From contig CAJUJL010000013.1 of the NCBI GenBank assembly GCA_910586725.1, positions 1-64,000 on the forward strand: DNA of 64,000 nt, given 5' to 3'. How positions within the stretch are numbered: position 1 is the stretch's first letter; every line of letters starts with the position of its first letter. The position numbers were made by a program, and so were the translations under genes. This stretch comes from an uncultured Lachnospiraceae bacterium (GTDB taxonomy: Bacteria > Bacillota > Clostridia > Lachnospirales > Lachnospiraceae). Below, in pieces: positions 60,811 to 64,000 of the stretch. Under the pieces are notes generated by a model, which was not told the DNA's origin, ran no database searches, and worked only from the letters and a program-made list of their open reading frames with translations.

Positions 60811-61803
60811 TTAATGCTCCTGCACGTTCTTTAACCGTTCCGTTATTTCTTCGACGGTAAGCCACTGTGTATTTGTACCGGAGCTGTATTCAAATCCCTG
60901 CTCCACCTTTTTCCCGCCTGTCTGTATCCTGTTTTCACTCCACCATTCAAAGTGAGGATACACGATAAAATGCTTCTCGTATTCATAAGCAAGCATGGAA
61001 TCTTCTCTTGTTACCATAACTTCATGCAGTTTTTCACCTTCCCGGATTCCCACTTCCGGCATACTGCACCCGGGCAGAATCGCCTGGGCCAAATCCGTAA
61101 TCTTAAAGGAAGGTATTTTGGAAATAAAAGTTTCTCCGCCTTTTGCCTCCGACAACGCTTTGATCACAAGCTGCACGCCTTCCTCCAGGCTGATCCAGAA
61201 CCGTGTCATGCGGTAATCCGTAATCGGAAGCGAATCTTTGCCCGACGCGGCAATATTCCTAAAAAAGGGAATCACTGAGCCACGGCTGCCCGCCACGTTT
61301 CCATATCTGACAATGGAAAAGCAGACGTCTTTTGTCCCTGCGTAAGCGTTCGCCGCAATAAATAATTTGTCCGACACAAGCTTTGTCCCGCCGTATAAAT
61401 TAATCGGATTTACCGCCTTGTCTGTGGAAAGCGCGACGACACGCTTTACGCCGCAGTCTAAAGCGGCGTCTACAATATTCATCGCGCCGTTGATGTTGGT
61501 TTTTACCGCCTCCATGGGATTGTATTCACAGGCGGGCACCTGTTTTAACGCCGCCGCATGCACCACATAATCCACACCGTCAAACGCCCGGTAAAGCCTT
61601 TCTCTGTCTCTGACGTCTCCAATAAAAAAACGCAGTTTGTTTTGATATTTTTTGAACTGATTTGTCATTACAAACTGCTTGTATTCATCCCTGGAATATA
61701 TGATGATTTTTTTTGGCTCATAATGGTCCAGTACATAACGCGTAAAAGCATTGCCAAAAGAACCCGTTCCTCCTGTAACCAAAATCGTTTTTCCGTTTAA
61801 CAT
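60811..61803 (-). CDS. pseB: PseB: UDP-GlcNAc 4,6-dehydratase (inverting)
   Basis: PseB carries out the first step of pseudaminic acid synthesis: it dehydrates UDP-GlcNAc and inverts C5. The 330-residue SDR protein has ILVTGGTGSFGNAFTRYV (NADP loop), VVHAAALKQVPACEYNPMEA, VALSTDKAVNPINLYGGTK with the active-site region, and SLPITDYRMTRFWIS, all typical of PseB. Its partners pseC to pseG lie 40 to 55 kb further down the island. It is the first gene behind the sigma-D-like promoter at 61856-61883. Confidence 0.93.
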   Translation of the reverse strand: MLNGKTILVTGGTGSFGNAFTRYVLDHYEPKKIIIYSRDEYKQFVMTNQFKKYQNKLRFFIGDVRDRERLYRAFDGVDYVVHAAALKQVPACEYNPMEAVKTNINGAMNIVDAALDCGVKRVVALSTDKAVNPINLYGGTKLVSDKLFIAANAYAGTKDVCFSIVRYGNVAGSRGSVIPFFRNIAASGKDSLPITDYRMTRFWISLEEGVQLVIKALSEAKGGETFISKIPSFKITDLAQAILPGCSMPEVGIREGEKLHEVMVTREDSMLAYEYEKHFIVYPHFEWWSENRIQTGGKKVEQGFEYSSGTNTQWLTVEEITERLKNVQEH

Positions 61804-61855
61804 ACTGATGCAAACCCCCTGTTTTTATTAATGCCTTTCTGTCTTTTCGTTTACT

Positions 61856-61883
61856 ATATCGGTTTTTTACTTCTTCGTATTTA
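61856..61883 (-). promoter_or_regulatory. sigma-D (FliA-type) promoter for the pseB-led transcript
   Basis: On the minus strand TAAA, 16 bases, ACCGATAT; the last block matches seven of eight positions of GCCGATAT. It ends about 53 bases before the pseB start and would drive the long right-hand transcript. Confidence 0.75.
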
Positions 61884-61886
61884 TAC

Positions 61887-61916
61887 TTGTGGCCGTCATA
61901 TCATTTAGTATATAAT
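61887..61916 (+). promoter_or_regulatory. sigma-A promoter for the divergent plus-strand genes
   Basis: TTGTGG (61887-61892), an 18-base spacer and a perfect TATAAT (61911-61916) lie about 40 bases before ATG 61957. It is back to back with the sigma-D-like site, so the plus-strand genes seem to be under vegetative rather than flagellar control. Confidence 0.6.
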
Positions 61917-61956
61917 GAGTATGTATTTTTTACAACATGAAAAAAAGGGGATTTTT

Positions 61957-63156
61957 ATGCGCATACTGTTTTATCGATACGGAAGCATTTGCGAACCGGA
62001 CGTTATCGCCGGCTTTCGCGAACTGGGCAATCAGGTGACGGAAATAACCACGGAAATTACACAGAAAAATCTGCCGGCCAAAGAACGGGTTACGCTGTTT
62101 CATCAGGCGCTTACCAAACAATCCTTTGACTTTGTTTTCAGCATCAATTTTTATCCGTTCATTTCGGAAGTATGCAATATTTACGGCATACTCTATCTTT
62201 GCTGGACCGTTGACTGTCCTGTTATGGATTTGCTGTCCTTTTCCATATCCAACAAATGCAACCGCATTTTTCTTTTTGACGCGGCGCAATACAGAGACAT
62301 TCTGCCCAGGAATCCGGAGTGTATTTTCCATCTTCCGCTGGCCACAAACCCTTCCCGCTGGAATGATGTCATCGGCCAGGCGCCCCGTTCTTCCGTTTCA
62401 AAATACAGTCATGACGTCTCTTTCGTGGGTTCGCTTTATACCGAAAAATGCCCCTATGACCAATTAAGCGGCGCATCGGATTACCTGATGGGCTATTTAA
62501 ACGGAATTATGGCCGCGCAGCAGAAAATCTACGGCTGTTATTTTCTGGAAGAGGTCATCAACGAACGCATTCTGAAAGAATTTCAATTGCATATGCCCGA
62601 TTTTTACGTTCCCCCGGAAAAATCTCTTCGCGACGACCGCTTAGCCATGGCAAGAATTTATCTCTGCGCCAAAATCACGGCTATGGAACGCGTTCGTACA
62701 ATGACGGCTTTGGGAGAACGTTTTTCCGTCGATTTATATACGGGAAGCAACACCCAAAATATCCCCGTGCAAAATCACGGACTTGCCAAAACCCTGACGG
62801 AAATGCCGCTTATCTTTCATTACAGCAAAATCAATCTGAATATGACTTCCAAAGCGATCCGCGAAGGGCTTCCGCTTCGTATTTTTGATATTTTAGGATG
62901 CGGCGGATTTGTATTGACGAATTATCAGCCGGAGCTGGCAAATTATTTTACGCCCGGCGTTGATCTGGATTTTTATGGAAGCGAAGAAGAGCTGCTCCAA
63001 AAAACAGAATTTTATCTGACACACGAAAAAGACCGCGTGGAAATAGCGCGAAACGGTTATGAAACCGTCCAAAAATATCACAACTATCCCACGCGGCTGC
63101 TAAAGATGCTCTCTCTGGCATTTCACATTTCCGCTCCCGACGAACAGAAAGGTTGA
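61957..63156 (+). CDS. CgeB/DUF3880-like glycosyltransferase
   Basis: 399 residues. Opening MRILFYRYGSICEPDVIAGF, DYLMGYLNGIMAAQQKIYG in the middle, and GLPLRIFDILGCGGFVLTNY near the end define the DUF3880/CgeB type. AAGGGG stands before ATG 61957; an ATG at 61915 is in frame but lies inside the promoter. It shares the motif GLPLRI-D-GCGGFVL with 17102. Divergent orientation from pseB. Confidence 0.86.
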   Translation: MRILFYRYGSICEPDVIAGFRELGNQVTEITTEITQKNLPAKERVTLFHQALTKQSFDFVFSINFYPFISEVCNIYGILYLCWTVDCPVMDLLSFSISNKCNRIFLFDAAQYRDILPRNPECIFHLPLATNPSRWNDVIGQAPRSSVSKYSHDVSFVGSLYTEKCPYDQLSGASDYLMGYLNGIMAAQQKIYGCYFLEEVINERILKEFQLHMPDFYVPPEKSLRDDRLAMARIYLCAKITAMERVRTMTALGERFSVDLYTGSNTQNIPVQNHGLAKTLTEMPLIFHYSKINLNMTSKAIREGLPLRIFDILGCGGFVLTNYQPELANYFTPGVDLDFYGSEEELLQKTEFYLTHEKDRVEIARNGYETVQKYHNYPTRLLKMLSLAFHISAPDEQKG

Positions 63157-63164
63157 TATACACT

Positions 63165-64000
63165 ATGAAAATTCTTTTCCTTGATTCACCTGCTTTTGCC
63201 AAAGAAGATATGATAGAAGCATTCCAGGAATGCGGCTTTACATGCGTGCTTTTTTTTCATCCGTCCTACAATAAGCGCAGCGATCCGGATTATGCGGCTG
63301 CTTTTGACGCTGCCGTTTCCGGGGAAAATTTTGAGTTTGTCTTTTCTTTTAATTATTTTCCAATTCTTTCTAACTGCTGCAGCCGCCACAACTTAAAATA
63401 CGTATCCTATGTTTATGACAGTCCCCTGGTGTCTCTTTACTCCTGTACGCTGATCCAGCCCTGTAATTATGTATTTCTCTTTGACAAAACAACATATGAA
63501 ACCTTCATAAACGCCGGCATTTCCACCGTATATTATCTTCCTCTGGCTGCAAACGTGAATCGGCTTTGCAGCATGTCCGCCTCCGTCGAATTGGTTAAAC
63601 AGCTTAGCGCCGACGTTTCCTTTGTCGGCTCTCTTTACAACGAAGACCACAATCTCTTTGAACGCCTGACAAATCTGCCCGCATACACAAAAGGGTATCT
63701 GGACGCGATCATGTCCGCCCAGCAGAAAATATACGGATATTTCTTTTTGGAAGAGCTTCTGCACGCAAATATCATCAAGGATCTGCAAAAATCTGTTCCC
63801 TACTCTCCAATGTCTGACGGAACGGAAACGGCTGCCTACGTCTACGCCAATTACTTTCTTGCCAGAAAAATCACAAGCAACGAAAGGATCTCCCTTCTAA
63901 AGAAAATATCCGCTCAATATGCTCTGGCCCTTTATTCGCATCATCCCTCGCCTCAAATTCCGGACGCCAGGTTTCTTGGTACGGTGGATTACTACCATAC
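63165..64000 (+). CDS. CgeB/DUF3880-like glycosyltransferase, cut by the window end
   Basis: The frame from ATG 63165 is open to the window edge (about 278 residues). It starts MKILFLDSPAFAKEDMIEAF, continues YVSYVYDSPLVSLYSC and SFVGSLYNEDHNLFERLTN, and contains YLDAIMSAQQKIYGYFFLEE, nearly the same as the previous gene. The pair are tandem paralogues eight bases apart and so probably one transcript. The missing part should hold the C-terminal donor-binding domain. Confidence 0.8.
   Translation, partial: MKILFLDSPAFAKEDMIEAFQECGFTCVLFFHPSYNKRSDPDYAAAFDAAVSGENFEFVFSFNYFPILSNCCSRHNLKYVSYVYDSPLVSLYSCTLIQPCNYVFLFDKTTYETFINAGISTVYYLPLAANVNRLCSMSASVELVKQLSADVSFVGSLYNEDHNLFERLTNLPAYTKGYLDAIMSAQQKIYGYFFLEELLHANIIKDLQKSVPYSPMSDGTETAAYVYANYFLARKITSNERISLLKKISAQYALALYSHHPSPQIPDARFLGTVDYYH

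Noticed and set aside
1..64000. CRISPR arrays, tRNA or rRNA genes, riboswitches
   Set aside because: No regularly spaced direct repeats, cloverleaf or rRNA-like sequence, and no leader matching a riboswitch was seen.

Overview
The window looks like a chromosomal segment of a motile Clostridia bacterium, most likely Lachnospiraceae. The reasons are Gram-positive style Shine-Dalgarno sequences (GGAGG, AAGGAG) before most genes, moderate GC, flagellum-type sigma-D promoters, a FliB-type flagellin lysine methylase, and CgeB-like, DUF4422 and LicD proteins of the kind common in that family. No rRNA, tRNA or flagellin gene is visible, so the genus is not fixed.

Layout. The left edge (1-2350) is accessory DNA: a decayed PD-(D/E)XK nuclease gene, a possible short membrane peptide, a possible transposase scrap and a strongly structured inverted repeat. 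From 61803 down to 2351 almost every gene lies on the minus strand in tightly packed, often overlapping order (ATGA junctions), forming one very large glycan-modification island. At the right edge two related glycosyltransferase genes run the other way (61957 to the window end).

The island has four parts. (1) 60811-61803 pseB, the first pseudaminic acid enzyme, followed downstream by glycosyltransferases and CDP-glycerol-transferase/LicD-like proteins (52842-60800). (2) 41164-51626: a second nonulosonic acid pathway (PtmE-like guanylyltransferase, aminotransferase, PseG-like hydrolase, NeuB-like synthase, CMP-transferase) with a formyltransferase, a PIG-L deacetylase, two radical SAM enzymes and a beta-propeller-like protein. 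(3) 23152-41064: decorating enzymes (GT2, GT4, FkbM and other methyltransferases, sulfotransferase-like, FdtA/FdtB amino-sugar enzymes, an MptE-like protein). (4) 2351-23035: a CDP-pentitol-type module (epimerase, cytidylyltransferase, dehydrogenase), then pseF, pseC, pseI, fliB, a fused pseH, maoC and pseG, a WecE-type aminotransferase and more glycosyltransferases.

How it fits together. Two nonulosonic acids, dTDP-amino sugars and a CDP-pentitol would be made in the cytoplasm, joined by about 15 glycosyltransferases, and trimmed with methyl, formyl, pyruvyl, acyl and possibly sulfate groups. I see no flippase, polymerase, ligase or membrane-bound initiating transferase anywhere in the island, which fits direct modification of a cytoplasmic protein (flagellin) better than a capsule. 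Three sequences matching the sigma-D/FliA consensus sit at the island's operon heads (61856-61883, 51768-51795, 18787-18813), which supports co-regulation with late flagellar genes.

Two things stand out. First, three poly-G coding tracts of 9-10 bases (40974-40982, 41874-41883, 52736-52744) suggest slipped-strand phase variation; one gene is out of frame as sequenced and another carries an in-frame TGA. Second, at least 13 proteins with unrelated catalytic domains carry the same kind of small Rossmann-like accessory domain, and one small protein consists of little more than this domain behind a membrane anchor. This points to a shared docking or sensing module that I do not recognise as described.
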